Shown here: piece by piece, positions 33,718 through 44,650 of the stretch
How the letters are laid out: every line of letters begins with the position of its first letter
Numbering within the stretch: the first letter of the stretch is position 1
Source: Plazaster borealis
Taxonomy: Eukaryota; Echinodermata; Asteroidea; Forcipulatida; Labidiasteridae
NCBI GenBank assembly: GCA_021014325.1
Contig: CM037470.1
Location: 5,545,647 to 5,609,646 of the forward strand
Reading direction: 5' to 3'
Length of the DNA: 64,000 nucleotides
Notes under the pieces: model-generated
Told to the model about the DNA's origin: nothing
The model's database searches: none
What the model saw: the letters and a program-made list of their open reading frames with translations, nothing else
Program-made: the position numbers and the translations under genes

Positions 33718-34070
33718 TTAAAGGGTGTGTACAACATTGGTAATTGCCAAAGACCTGTATCCAAACTCGATGTGACCCAACATATACATGAAATAACAAA
33801 CCTGTGAAAGTTTAAGCTGAATCGGTCTTAGGAGTCAGGAGAAAACGGTGAAAAACACCCTTATGTGTTTTAACTGTTTTTTCAAACATCGGAATTTATC
33901 CTGCAGGATAAATACCATTATTTTACTCATTTCGTAAAAACTATGGCATTTCAAGCAAAACTATTTCAAGGGAAGTTTTCTACCATGACCATCTTTATAC
34001 CATGTGAGTTATGTGCAAATCTGTGAGCATTTATATTTTCATTCTTACCAATGTTGTACACACCCTCTAA
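33718..34070. mobile_element. TTAA-type element (AGGGTGTGTACAAC ends)
   Basis: It starts TTAAAGGGTGTGTACAACAT and ends ATGTTGTACACACCCTCTAA, the right TTAA having mutated to CTAA. A central TTATCCTGCAGGATAA is a small palindrome. It is noncoding and lies about 240 bases past the transporter stop. Confidence 0.72.
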
Positions 34071-34092
34071 TGATATTCACGACCATGCACCA

Positions 34093-34325
34093 CTAGAAAA
34101 AAATTACTCAACATTGGATACAATTTTTACCCTTTCGGTATAAAAAAAGGGAACATGGTCGTTCACTTGTGTAAAATTGTTGCACAACATCTAAAGTGTC
34201 AAAATATACCCATCATTGTTTATTTTTTAATACCAACAATGTGCAGCATCTTTAGCACAGCACAGTTGGGTAAGAAGTTTACCCATGTGACGACCATGTT
34301 CCCTTTTTACTCCAAAATTTGGTAA
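34093..34325. mobile_element. Palindromic element (AGGGAACATGGTCG arms)
   Basis: AAAAAGGGAACATGGTCGT at about 34144-34163 is inverted as CGACCATGTTCCCTTTTT at about 34281-34300, with AT-rich ends AGAAAAAAATTAC and GGTAAACTCTAA. A related but more diverged unit lies at 43895-44340. Confidence 0.6.
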
Positions 34326-34339
34326 ACTCTAATCAACCT

Positions 34340-34640
34340 TCATTTTACACAGGTCTTGTGTTATTTTCTTGCCCATTGATTGGGTTATTTTACCAAGCAT
34401 TGTTGTTTAGTAAAGCGGTTTGTATCAATTGGACTCCTGGAGGGAACATACCAATTCATTTTCTCTCAGCCTACCAAGCCCATGAAACCAATTTAAAACC
34501 ATCACATTTTAAAGTAACTTTTTTTTTCAAACATGAAATATATTGTACACAGATGATGGCAGAAATGAACGCTTTATAAATAAAATGTGTCTCTAATCTA
34601 ATCAAAACGTGGATGGTGAGATAAATTCTTTAAAAGATGG
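34340..34640 (+). repeat. Dispersed repeat, inverted copy at 62245-62520
   Basis: Shared words read on opposite strands include CATTTTCTCTCAGCCTACCA, GATGGCAGAAATGA and GTGGATGGTGAGATAAATTC. No coding capacity is visible. Confidence 0.55.
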
Positions 34641-34654
34641 TCTGAAGTAAGAAT

Positions 34655-34830
34655 CCAAATTCCTGGTTCCAGGGGGAGGGGGGGGGACCCATCTGGATCA
34701 AACTGACCAGGGAACAAGGTCAGAAACTTAGTCTTAGTCCCGACTCAAAGTCAGTTTGAGCCCCCCAAAAATGAATCTTAATGGCCTAGAAATGAGTCTG
34801 GTTTCCTGGAAAGTTCACATGTTCAACAAT
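34655..34830. mobile_element. GGGTCA-type element fragment
   Basis: The words GACCCATCTGGATCAAACTG and ACCAGGGAACAAGGTCAG, followed by a degraded body, place it in the family of 9553-9805. A G-run sits at 34676-34687 and a (GT)n tract just outside at about 34878-34892. Confidence 0.45.
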
Positions 34831-34977
34831 TTCCGACGGAGTCTAAGCTTGTTTACATGGGGAATTTTGTCCCCCTGTGTGTGTGTGTGTGTCCCTTCTA
34901 CGGTAAATTAACCCTTTCCCCCACTTGTTAGAACAGTGAGTTACATAACCGTTTCACACTATTTTTTCGACGTGCAC

Positions 34978-35110
34978 TCTGGGAAATCGTATTATACCCG
35001 GGGTATGAAGCTTTTTCCTCATCATTATCAAGCCTAATACCCCTCAGAGGGTCTAGGGATGCTTATTACCTATAAAAAGTGGAATAGGCTTGCTCTTTGT
35101 TCCCCTAGGC
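34978..35110 (-). repeat. Dispersed repeat, inverted copy of 28240-28376
   Basis: GGGAAATCGTATTATACCCG, GAAGCTTTTTCCTCATCATT and TATAAAAAGTGGAATA match the complement of 28240-28376 in order. Confidence 0.65.
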
Positions 35111-35669
35111 CTTCAATATGTACAGCGTTCATAACCAGCTGAATTACCATGAAGCCCCGTCCCCTTTTCCTTCCACCACACAAGCCTATGGCCCAAAATA
35201 CACAAGCCCTGGCAGAAAGTCCCCCCCCCCCCCCTCTACATTCCCCGCTCAATTGTGATGTCCCACAGGCTTCCTCTGATAGCTACAAGCTGCCCTTGCT
35301 GACCTGGATAAGCATGATTGATGGTTGTTATCAAACAAGGCTGGCAATCTACCGCTGCAAGCCTGGCCAAGATTTATGTGTACAAACCAATGGCAGCCCA
35401 CCAGACCGCAGGTTTTGTAATGGGATTTTCAAGGTGACTGAACTCACCCAGTGCAAATAACCACTGCCATGTGTTTCTGCATGGTACAATGGTGGAACAC
35501 CTAATATACTGAATTTTTTAAAAATTCATGGGCGGAATTATTTTAAAAATAGCAATATTCTGCACACAAAAATAGTGAGGCATGCTCCATTATGCTGAAA
35601 GAAGTTGATTCAAAAGAGGGCGCCATCAGACGTAATTTTTACACAATATTCTCTTGGAGGACAGAATCT
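35111..35669. other. No gene supported
   Basis: An open frame at 35149-35460 has a Pro-rich start over a C-run and then a Cys-containing tail (DGCYQTRLAIYRCKPGQDLC). I do not recognise it and no splice or start context supports it. A fragment of the GGAGATTCTG/AGAGGGCGCCATC repeat seen at 27640-27795 lies at about 35609-35668. Confidence 0.35.
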
Positions 35670-35866
35670 ATTCGCCGTTTGACCGAGTGTAAACCGAATT
35701 CACGTTATGTAAAACAAGTAAACAAGCAGGTGTTTTTCCATTGTTGTTATTATGTTTGTGTATTTCGTCATTGATGCAATTAAAATAAGTTTAAACTGTA
35801 ATTGTGATGCAAGACAATGCCCTGATGTAAGCGCCCTCATATCATGCGGTCAAAGGTATGGTCAAT
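35670..35866. mobile_element. GACCGC-ended element, copy 3, decayed left end
   Basis: The interior word TATTTCGTCATTGATGCAAT and the right end CGCCCTCATATCATGCGGTC with GGTATGGTCAAT match the family. The left end TTCGCCGTTTGACCGAGTG is shortened. Confidence 0.65.
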
Positions 35867-36098
35867 AATTGACCCACACGGACGGAGAGGAAGCCGTGGT
35901 TCCCATCCCAAATATGGTCATAAGCTGCCTGACTATTAGAGTTGAGCACAGTTGCGATGGTTTCATTTTCCCCTCATCCAGATCAACGTTGAAGAATCCA
36001 GTGAAGAAACCCTAGTCGGCACTAGCGTTACTGACGTGCTCATTACTATTGCTCAAGCATCAACTATTCATAGCAAATGATTAAAGGTCAATAAATAA

Positions 36099-36265
36099 GG
36101 GAATAAAAGAGTAGGCGACGAGTTCTTAAACGGCCGTTTAAAACCGGCAGGGTCGTGGCCGTGTGATAAAGGCCCGAGCCGAAGGCGAGGGCCTTTATCG
36201 CACGGCCACGACCCTGCAAGGTTTTAAACGGCCGTTTAAGAACGAGTCACTACTCTTTTATTCCC
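36099..36265. mobile_element. Long hairpin, copy 1
   Basis: The left arm GGGAATAAAAGAGTAG ... TTCTTAAACGGCCGTTTAAA ... GGGTCGTGGCCGTG-GATAAAGGCCC is matched by an inverted right arm of about 77 bases. The loop is roughly GAGCCGAAGGCGAGG. Arms of this kind are typical of foldback-type DNA elements. Confidence 0.85.
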
Positions 36266-36629
36266 ATTCATAAATGCCCTTATGTTAAAAAGCAATATAA
36301 TATCACAATTATAGACAATGTCACACTGTTTCTTTTGCGAATTTTTCGAAGTTTGCAAATTTCCAAAAACTTTTGTAAAAATGTTTTGTGCGCGTCGGTC
36401 GGTGTGTATACGCGCGTGTACACACATATTACGCGCTGTTACTAATAGCTATATATGAATTGCGTTCTGCGTAATTTAAATTGGTGTACATGAGCTTGCG
36501 CGCCCAACACGCGAAGCCAGCCGGTCTTAAACAGCTTCAGCTGTGTCTTTATCAACCGTTTAAACACCCCCACGTGACGCGTTCTCCACCAATAGGAGTA
36601 GCGAAACTGTCTGGGGTATTTATGAATAA

Positions 36630-36795
36630 GGGAATAAAAGAGTAGGCGACGAGTTCTTAAACGGCCGTTTAAAACCGGCAGGGTCGTGGCCGTGTGATAA
36701 AGGCCCGAGCCGAAGGCGAGGGCTTTATCGCACGGCCACGACCCTGCAAGGTTTTAAACGGCCGTTTAAGAACGAGTCACTACTCTTTTATTCCC
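36630..36795. mobile_element. Long hairpin, copy 2
   Basis: Same as copy 1. Here the arms extend outward through TATTTATGAATA and CATTCATAAATGCC, so the pairing is about 20 bases longer than in copy 1. Confidence 0.85.
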
Positions 36796-37239
36796 ATTCA
36801 TAAATGCCCTTATGTTAAAAAGCAATATAATATCACAATTATAGACAATGTCACACTGTTTCTTTTGCGAATTTTTCGAAGTTTGCAAATTTCCAAAAAC
36901 TTTTGTAAAAATGTTTTGTGCGCGTCGGTCGGTGTGTATACGCGCGTGTACACACATATTACGCGCTGTTACTAATAGCTATATATGAATTGCGTTCTGC
37001 GTAATTTAAATTGGTGTACATGAGCTTGCGCGCCCAACACGCGAAGCCAGCCGGTCTTAAACAGCTTCAGCTGTGTCTTTATCAACCGTTTAAACACCCC
37101 CACGTGACGCGTTCTCCACCAATAGGAGTAGCGAAACTGTCTGGGGTATTTATGAATAATTTTTAATACAAGTTGGGAAGGTAGTGAATTTTGCTCTACC
37201 AGCCAGGCTCCTATAGTGGATGATACCCATGCCTGCATC

Positions 37240-37780
37240 CCTACTGACTGTGAAGGGGGTTAACCCTGTTTCAGCTCCAGGAATAGGTGGCAACGTGCCC
37301 CTGGTGGCAGTTGATTTTGGGTCGATAGCCCAAATTGGTTAAGTGCAGCCCTCACCTTGAAGTGGCCGTCCAGCCTTGTGATGTTAGGCGATCTCTCATA
37401 AAAAAATCAATCATCATGGCCGATCGAAGGCTGCTCGAATCGACGCCATTAGCGAGAGAATTGGAAGAGGGAAAACACGTAAAATCCGGGAAGCAATCAT
37501 TCAATTTTGGTCGTTTTAGATTACCAACAAAACTAAATTTTCCCCCAGCCGGCAAACATATCTACATAAACAACACGTGTCGTTGGAACCATATAACTAA
37601 TATTGAATGCCCCTTTTAAATGGGAAATCTAACACAGTCGTGTGTTGGGTGGTGTGACCATGCGAAGTTATTATACTGTGGTAATACCTACAGTAATGGT
37701 GTCTGTTGACAGCCGACTTTTCATCTCAACCTGCAAAATCAGGTTAACACTTTTTAAACTCGCTCTCGAAAAAAATGCAT
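37240..37780 (+). repeat. Dispersed repeats ahead of PAN-fibrinogen copy B
   Basis: Bases 37240-37380 hold a compact GC-richer block (GGTGGCAACGTGCCCCTGG, CACCTTGAAGTGGCCGTCCA) that reads like a retroelement 3' part. Bases 37380-37780 match 60900-61270 inverted through ACCATGCGAAGTTATTAT, GGTGTCTGTTGACAGCCGAC and the GGCTGCTCGAATCGA word. No gene is supported. Confidence 0.5.
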
Positions 37781-38086
37781 ATCGTTAAATTTACGATGAA
37801 ACATACGCTCCACTCAGCCTACAAATCAAATTGAAAGCAATTAAGCGCCCGTTTGATAATCTTACCCCTATGGTCACCATTTATTGTTAAGACCTTCGTC
37901 ATATTGAATATTCGGAATTAGACAAAGGGGTTTCTGGCAAATCAATTGTAACTAGGGAAACCATTTTGACTAAACTGTATTATTTTAAGGGCGTAATTGC
38001 ATGGCGTCATGCATTACAGGATAACTTTCATAAAGGTGCGACTTGAGCACAAACCTGGTTTGTACTATAATCTGTTTGTCTTCAAG

Positions 38087-39091
38087 ATGAATAATCTCGG
38101 ATTTCGTTTCCTCGTGAAATTTGCCTTGATTTCTGCGTCCCTGATACAAGACTGTCACTGTGAATGTGACAGTTCACCTCAAATCCAAACATTTTTCTTA
38201 GCCACAAACCGAGTGTTACTGAGCCATGTCTTTCAATGGAAGACGGTAAGTTCTCCTGTGGTATGCGGGCGAGACTGCTCTATGGATCCACAGTGTGCAT
38301 CCTTCAATTATCGAGAGATCTCTAACATCTGTGAGTTAAGTAACACCACCAGGGATGGCATGAACACAGATTTTGTTGAACTCCAGGGCAGTTCTTACTA
38401 TGATTTCAGTTTGGATACTCCTTCGTTCTCAATTGCTATGAAAAGGTACAGCAGTTGTAAGAATTTTTACGATGACGGCCAACACGAAAACGGCATCTAC
38501 ACCATCTACCCCTCTGGTTTGACTGCAGGCATCAAAGTGTACTGCGATATGGAAACCGATGGAGGAGGCTGGATCGTGTTCCAGAGAAGACAAGATGGCT
38601 CTGTTGACTTTTACCGCCACTGGGCTGAATATCAGTCTGGTTTTGGCGATCTTTTGGGCGAATTTTGGTTGGGAAACAATAACCTCCGAGCACTTACTGA
38701 CAACGGACAATGGCAACTGCTTGTTGAAATGGAAGATTGGGACGCTAAAAAGTTTTGGGCGGCTTATGGCGAGTTTGCTGTTTCCGGTAACCAGTATACT
38801 CTACAGATCGGTTCATATGACGTGGGAAGCACTGTCGGTGAATCAATGCTTTATCATGACGGCTATCCATTCACAGCAAAGGATCAAGACAATGACGTAA
38901 AAGATTCTAACTGTGCAGTTAAACGAGAAGGTGCCTGGTGGTTCAAATCCTGTTTTAAAGCCCATCTTAATGGTAAATACTACGACCAGAGCGAAGTTGA
39001 CTATGCACAGGGAATTCAGTGGAAATCAATCACCGGGGACTATTACTATTCGTTGAAGAGTTGCGTCATGAAAATCAGGGAAGTGCTTTAA
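38087..39091 (+). CDS. Secreted PAN plus fibrinogen domain protein, copy B
   Basis: A 334-residue single exon from ATG 38087 to TAA. That start is chosen over an upstream in-frame ATG (37997) because copy F starts at the same place and a signal peptide follows directly (MNNLGFRFLVKFALISASLI). Next comes a cysteine cluster C23-x-C25-x-C27. The PAN-like module (about 30-118) has C60, C64, C70 and C82. The fibrinogen domain (about 120-334) has C124/C153, GGGWIVFQRRQDGS, calcium ligands D266, D268 and D270, C276/C289, and the signature EGAWWFKSCFKAHLNG. All key residues are intact. The sequence just before the ATG (CTGTTTGTCTTCAAG) looks like a splice acceptor, so a noncoding 5' exon is possible. 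A recognition lectin role is inferred from the family. Confidence 0.95.
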   Translation: MNNLGFRFLVKFALISASLIQDCHCECDSSPQIQTFFLATNRVLLSHVFQWKTVSSPVVCGRDCSMDPQCASFNYREISNICELSNTTRDGMNTDFVELQGSSYYDFSLDTPSFSIAMKRYSSCKNFYDDGQHENGIYTIYPSGLTAGIKVYCDMETDGGGWIVFQRRQDGSVDFYRHWAEYQSGFGDLLGEFWLGNNNLRALTDNGQWQLLVEMEDWDAKKFWAAYGEFAVSGNQYTLQIGSYDVGSTVGESMLYHDGYPFTAKDQDNDVKDSNCAVKREGAWWFKSCFKAHLNGKYYDQSEVDYAQGIQWKSITGDYYYSLKSCVMKIREVL

Positions 39092-39224
39092 TTTTGTTTT
39101 AAATTTCTTTTGGACGAGACATCTGAGACTAGAGTTTTGAATAATATAACGAGTTGATATTGAAAACAAAATATCTAAAAGTGGGCTACGTAGCAAACAA
39201 AACTAGGCAATATTGTGCTTGGAA

Positions 39225-39456
39225 TTCGCCGTATATTTGACCGCGTGGGGGCGTTTGTGGACCAATTTCACGTGATGAAAACAAGTAGTAAACAAACGTG
39301 TTTTTGTTTTTTCATTTTTGTTTATATTATGTTCATGTATTTCGTCATTGATGCAAGAAAACTACACACAGGCAATTAAAACAAGATAAAACTGTAAAAT
39401 GTGATGCAAGATATTCCCTGATGAAAGCGCCCCCATGCGGTCAAAAAATATGGTCA
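39225..39456. mobile_element. GACCGC-ended element, copy 4
   Basis: The left TTCGCCGTATATTTGACCGC and GTGGGGGCG is inverted as CGCCCCCATGCGGTC and AAAAAATATGGTCA. It interrupts the 3' flank that copy B shares with D and F. Confidence 0.8.
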
Positions 39457-40564
39457 ATCAATGTTTGCAGTAATTACTGAAAACTCATGATAACAAGGAA
39501 CTATATAGAACGATAGCTTCTGATCTAACTCCATTAGGTCATGTTTGTAAGATGTTCATAATCTCGGCAAGATATCTGAAAATATCGGAAACTTACAAAT
39601 CAAACATTAAAGTACTGAAGCAATGATATTTCGACAATGTATATAGTTGTACATCCAACGGTCCCTGTGCATTTATTTGGAGGTAGATGATAATGTGTTC
39701 AGCCAAATCTGACGTTGAATTTATTCGATTTCGCACCACAAAGTGATGAGGTTTTACTCCAGCGTCAATCGGACAGCCATTGACTTGGGTTTTTTGCAAG
39801 GTATTAGTTGTAATTATTATTGTGAAACAACTTGTAATAGTATCAGAGTGTAATATTTTCCGGAAAATTTAAACTATGACATCAAACATAATCCGTGGCT
39901 ATTGCCTTTGTAAATACTAACTAAAATAATGTTGGTCTTTTGTAAGACTGTTTTGATGTTAATAATATGACATCAAAAGTTATTCTCTTATTTGTTGCCT
40001 GAATTTTGTTTTCTTCTTGTAGTGAAACTCGGTGTGGAGTCGTTGTTCAGGGTATTGCAATATGTTGTTTATTATTCATCAAAGAAAACCTGCAAGTACA
40101 ACCAACCAAACGTTGTTCAAACAAAGTACATGTACAAGGTGCCATTACGTTATACATTGGAAAGGTATATGTACACGTTCACTATTCGTGTCACTTTTCA
40201 AGTAATTCTATAACAACAACTATTTTATAAAGATGTATCACTTACCAGCCAGTGCCGGGGCAAACCAGAAAGAACTACCTCTCGTTAAACATACTCTTAG
40301 GGCATGATTTGGCCCTCCAAAGAGTAATTTATGGCTCAAATAAGTCAAAGACGAGTAGCTGCCTGAACGGCCCGTAGCAGAAAGAGGCCGTCTTTCCCAA
40401 GCGGGAAACCAACCCACCTGCAGCTTGACCCACGATTACTACGCGGTCACCAAGAAAAGAGTCACAGAGGACTGGTGAATTCTTCCTGATCGGTCCCTAT
40501 AGTATTAATAGCTAAATAATTACACCCTCTATACTTTAATACAACCGCCACATAAAGAAAGTTT
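39457..40564. other. Downstream flank of copy B, no gene
   Basis: Bases 39500-39605 match 50930-51030 (GATAGCTTCTGAT, CATAATCTCGGCAAGATATC). Bases 39700-39790 match 55980-56070 inverted (AAAGTGATGAGGTTTTACTC). The rest shows nothing recognisable. Confidence 0.55.
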
Positions 40565-40925
40565 GTGGCGTGTCGTGGCCGAGCGGATAAGAACACCGAA
40601 CTCAAGCTCTGGTGTTTCTGATCAGCAGAGTGTGGGTTCGAATCCCAGTCGTGACACTTGTGTCCTTAAGCAAGACACTTAACCACATGCTTCGTCCTTC
40701 GGATGGGACGTAAAGCCGTTGGTCCCGTGTACTAGGATTGGTAGTGCACGTAAAAGAACCCAGAACACTTATCGTGGAAGAGTAGGGGTTTAACCCCGGT
40801 GTTTCTGGTTCACATTGCAAGCACCCTTATTTACAGGTTTCCTCAGGCTTGCGAGCTACAGTGATTAAGTTCACTTGTGAGGCATCCTTGGTTTCATTAC
40901 CAGAAATATATAATAATAATAATAG
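40565..40925 (+). mobile_element. tRNA-derived SINE
   Basis: A-box-like GTGGCCGAGCGGATAAGA, B-box GGGTTCGAATCCCAG, body CACTTGTGTCCTTAAGCAAG, ACGTAAAGCCGTTGGTCCCG and tail (TAA)n before AGTTAT. It belongs to the same broad family as 32200-32550 with a different 3' half. Confidence 0.82.
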
Positions 40926-42830
40926 TTATAATTAAATTGGACCCAAAGTACTTATTCACGACCTATTTGAAATCCGTAGTGTGCCCTTGACAACCACGTG
41001 TTATTCCGCATCTTGACCTCTGACACGTAAACATTACACAGCGCCCTCGATCTAATGTAACTACTGATTAGTAGATTCTTGAAATCACCACTGTAATAGA
41101 TAGTTTAGCGTATGGCAACATGTCAATAAATACATTTCAGCATTTTGAACTACAAAATATAAATACACAAACTCATCGGAAAACTTAAAAATTCACCGGA
41201 AATATTAACTTGATAATTCGAAGAAAAAAAAAGAGATCCAATTTGTTTTCATGTTTTATGTACGAGACAAAGTACGAGATCGTATTTTTCGGATTTCAAA
41301 TTGATTAGTTTCAACATGAAAGCTCACAATGAAGTTCATACCAGTTCTAAACCACTATTTCCGTCTAAAACAATTCTCAAAGTAGAAAATCTGGTATTTG
41401 AAGATCCCCGAATTGTCGTTGCTTATTTCGATTGCCGCAATTGAAGTAAGAGCATTATGAAAGTACGTTGTTTTTGTTATTTTCTTTGTTACCTACTTTT
41501 GTTTGTTCTTTCTCTTTAAATAAATAGCTGAAAATTTATGCTAAAAAGTATAATGAAGTGAAATTGTGAAAATATAATGTGAATAATATAGTAAAAGTGA
41601 AACTCGTCTTGCATGGCGCTCTTGGTAATCTAAGTGAAATGTGATGTCATGTATAGCAAAGTCATATTAGATTTTTCTTTAAATTTAAAATAGATAAAAG
41701 TAAATAAATGTTAAAGTACATTTATGTAAAAGTTAACAAAAGGAAATGCGTCTTGTGTTACGCCCTTGTAATCGTATTGAAATGTGACGTCAGGCAATTA
41801 TAAACCAAGCCCACTCTTCAAACCTGGCTTCAACAGTTTCATCAGAACGCAGTCCTTGGGCAGCTTTGTTTAGGAATTGTGAATAATTATAAAGGTCTGA
41901 ACTTTACTAAAAAAACAAAAAATTGAATCTGAGAAGCGTTACTGACAGTAATGTTTCTCAGATTGAGTATTCCACTTGCAGATTATTCTTCCTGCGTAGA
42001 CATAACCGCTCTAGATTTTCGGCAATATCTCAAAAACGCCATCACCTTTCGAGATGAAATTTTCACAGGTTAGTTTTATAGAGGATTGAAACAAACAGTG
42101 GGTTCCAATTACCAAACGTATACAATCCCTTTAAATGTAATGATTTAACATGTAATTTAGTTGATTTTGAAGAAAATTTAATTAGTTCGATAGTCTGTGA
42201 TCATTATAAATCTGCTGCCACCTAGCGTCCCCAAAAGTCTCTCAAGGTCTTTTAAATGTTGGTTAGTTAAAAAAGAAATATATATATATATATTTCAATG
42301 TATTTTTTTTGTTATCTTATTGTACGTAAACATTAAATTAAAATACGGAATAAAAAAGTTGATAGTTGTTCGTTGATGTACAGTGATGAAATGTCTTACA
42401 TGACCTAGTTCATTGAACCATTAATCCTCAATTTTACTGGGGGGTTTTGCTGTGAAACTGGTTTTGTTTATCATTGGCTCGCTGCTTTCTAAATGCTTCT
42501 GATGAGATATTTGTTTTAATCTTCGTTCAGCCTGTTCAGCTGTGTTAATACTTGACCCCAATGCATTTGTTACAATCAAAACGCAAGAGCACATTGTTAG
42601 GGTCCACTATTGGAAGCACCACACACCGTTCCCTCATCTAGATGCTGAACAGGCTTTGATGAGAACCCCCGTAGAAGTAGAAGTTTACATTAATGCCTGA
42701 GATTGTACCGTAAAAACAGCTACTCTCCTGAGGTGAGGTGATTTCTTTAAAAGAACAACATATAAATATAAATATATCAACTAATAAACCACATGGACTG
42801 GCACCCCGAACAAATATATTGACAACATAG
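40926..42830. other. AT-rich flank shared with the D/E and F units, no gene
   Basis: Bases 41230-41470 match 55320-55560 inverted. Bases 41440-42250 match 51040-51770 in the same orientation (GTAAAAGTGAAACTCGTCTT, GTCATGTATAGCAAAGT, CTGCTGCCACCTAGCGTCCC). An AT microsatellite is at about 42281-42293. No coding capacity was found. Confidence 0.55.
41930..42134 (-). mobile_element. TTAA-type element fragment
   Basis: The right end reads ATACAATCCCTTTAA with TTAA at 42131-42134. The interior words AGATTATTCTTCCTGCGTAG and TTTTCGGCAATATCTC match 2325-2707. The left end is missing. Confidence 0.65.
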
Positions 42831-42908
42831 GGCTATAGATAGCTCAGTTGGTATATGAGCGCCGGCACGTTAAACCGGTGGTCGCTGGTTCAAATCCCGC
42901 TCTAGTCA
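42831..42908 (+). tRNA. tRNA-like sequence, probably a SINE head or tRNA pseudogene
   Basis: It has TAGCTCAGTTGG (A box) and GGTTCAAATCCC (B box) at tRNA spacing. The acceptor strands GGCTATA and TCTAGTC pair with one mismatch. The anticodon stem can only be closed with a 9-base loop (CACGTTAAA) and the T stem has a mismatch, so it is unlikely to be a working tRNA. The sequence right after (CAATTTTACTTTGATCAACC) may be SINE body. Confidence 0.55.
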
Positions 42909-43429
42909 ATTTTACTTTGATCAACCCTACATTGAATGTAAATGTACATACAATTATAATTATTAATATCTACAGACCCTCCGAAGAGACAATAACTTCA
43001 AGAAAATGTGAAGAAAAAAATTGTTGTCGATTGGTGTAAACATTGAGTTTTCCTTATGACTGTTGGCTTCATATGCCCTTTAGATGAGTAGCACATAGTA
43101 AAATAATTAAGCTCCCAGGGTACTCAACTGTTCCCTTAGCTGTCGGGCAGCTAAGTGAAGTGGTGGCATAACTTGCGATGGTTGACTAACCACACTATCA
43201 TGATTTACTTAAGAGGGTTCATTGCTTACTTTAAATTTGTTTAGCTGTTGATTGCCTTCTTGGAAACCAACCTCTCCGCAGCAAACTCATGGTGGCGCAC
43301 TAAATTGTGGATACAGCGTTATAAACACAGTCGCACCTCTCGGTAACTTGTTGTGAGTCATGCCAAAGTTTAACTGCGGGATAGATACAATCTCACCAAG
43401 GCTGTGGGTTGAATTGCAATATTTTCCTG
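42909..43429. other. Noncoding stretch
   Basis: No gene or clear repeat boundary was recognised. Confidence 0.4.
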
Positions 43430-43890
43430 ATGAAATAATAACTCGGAATTTCGGTTACTTAGCTTCCTCGGAGCCAATGTATCAGACATATCCAAACTTT
43501 ACAGAGACTACACAATTTGGCCCCCAAACTCAATCATTGTGCCAGCAAACGTGTCCATGCCACCCCACTCTTGAAACTCTTGAAACAGCTCCATTGGCTT
43601 CTCGTGAAGGAGAGAATACGCTATTCATGATTCTCCCCACTTTGTACATAATGTCTAAAATGGTCTTGGCCCAGCATGTCTTGCATCCTCTCTGTTGTTA
43701 TACACCCCTGCACCCCTGTACTGATTTGCGATTCTCAGTTGATGTGACTGGACTACAATCAAACACACAAATCTTCCCAGGACTCGACATCTGCTGCAAA
43801 GAAATAATGTTTCTTTGTTGCTCCTCAAGTATGGAAGAGTCTACCCACTACCTTAAGTTTTAATGCTTCTCTATAACTGCTAAAGAAAGG
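43430..43890 (+). pseudogene. Heavily decayed L2-like LINE 3' end
   Basis: Pieces in different plus frames match the L2/CR1 reverse transcriptase tail: LKLLKQLHWLLVKERI, then a frame with TLYIMSKMVLAQHVLH, then SVAAPQVWKSLP near the end. Several frameshifts separate them. The longest single open frame (43360-43863) is a mixture of frames and not a real protein. Confidence 0.6.
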
Positions 43891-43894
43891 ACTT

Positions 43895-44340
43895 CACTGT
43901 AAAAAAAAATATTTTGTAAAATTCTTACCTTCTGAGGTTAAGAAGGGAACGTTGTCAGCTTGGGTGAAAAAAATTACCCTACTGAGGACGGGTAAGAATT
44001 TATTCAGCCCTGTGCAATTGTTTACCCAATATTGAGTAAAAATAGTGTTTACCCAGAAACAACCATGTTCCCTGCATGACACAAGAATTGGGTAAACCTT
44101 ACCCAACCTAAGGTTTACCCAGGGTTGTGTAAAATTCTTACTCAGATATTGGGTAATGTTATCGTACCCAACACCGTTGGGCGATTCTTTTACCCTTTAG
44201 TTGTGTCATTTTTAGCCAGTAACTAGGTAAATAAAACTTCAGTGAGGGTTAAACAAAAATGTCGTTTTACCCAATATTGACCAACTTTTACACAACATTT
44301 GTACCCAACAGTTTTACACAGCAAAATTTCACAAAGTAGT
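43895..44340. repeat. Degenerate repeat of TTACCCAA words with palindromic arms
   Basis: It begins ACTGTAAAAAAAAATATTTT and contains many GGGTAA/TTACCC words plus an AGGGAACGTTGTC / ACCATGTTCCCT pair. It resembles 34093-34325. It is noncoding. Confidence 0.5.
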
Positions 44341-44549
44341 GCACCTATTCCCACAATAACATGATTGTTTGCTTGTAGCCATTACTTGTTTCTCATTTGT
44401 GTATTTTGCGTCTTTTGTTGCTGTATGTTTTGCCTCATCATAACCGCTGTGTGATCTTGATAAATTAGCGGTATATGGGTGCCCCTGTGTATGTATGCAT
44501 GTACATTATGTATGTATGTATGTAGACACCGAGTAAGTTGCACGGATCT

Positions 44550-44650
44550 CCCAAGAAAGTGCAATGGTTCACTTCTGTATGTGCAAGGGCCTTCGTTCTA
44601 AGGTATTAAACGCAGGTGTTCCTCAAGGCGCTGTTCTGGGTCCGTCTTAT
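44550..44650 (+). pseudogene. LINE reverse transcriptase fragment with GVPQG motif
   Basis: One plus frame reads LNAGVPQGAVLGPS, the reverse transcriptase motif usually written SGVPQGSVLGPLLF. The frame breaks straight after. Only about 30 residues can be recognised, so the clade is open. Confidence 0.6.

Larger units (their letters stand above)
36095..37159. repeat. Two tandem copies of a 531-bp unit with a long hairpin
   Basis: Copy 1 is 36095-36624 and copy 2 is 36625-37159. They are nearly identical by eye; one clear difference is a single C lost in copy 2 (GGCGAGGGCCTTTATC versus GGCGAGGGCTTTATC), which shifts the offset from 531 to 530. Each unit has a GC-rich palindrome (36099-36265, 36630-36795), then a 360-bp non-palindromic segment rich in CGCG words. 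Identical small minus-strand open frames in both copies are a by-product. Confidence 0.93.

Noticed and set aside
36236..36957. Two identical 63-codon minus frames
   Set aside because: The repetition comes from the 531-bp tandem duplication. No domain, start context or other coding evidence.
36095..37159. CRISPR-like or prokaryotic repeat array
   Set aside because: Only two long units, an inverted-repeat structure, and a eukaryotic context with introns.
40565..40660. Functional tRNA gene of Leu or Ser type
   Set aside because: A and B boxes are present but no proper cloverleaf closes, and a SINE body follows.
43360..43863. 167-codon open frame as a new protein
   Set aside because: Pieces match an L2-like reverse transcriptase tail in other frames, so this frame is accidental.
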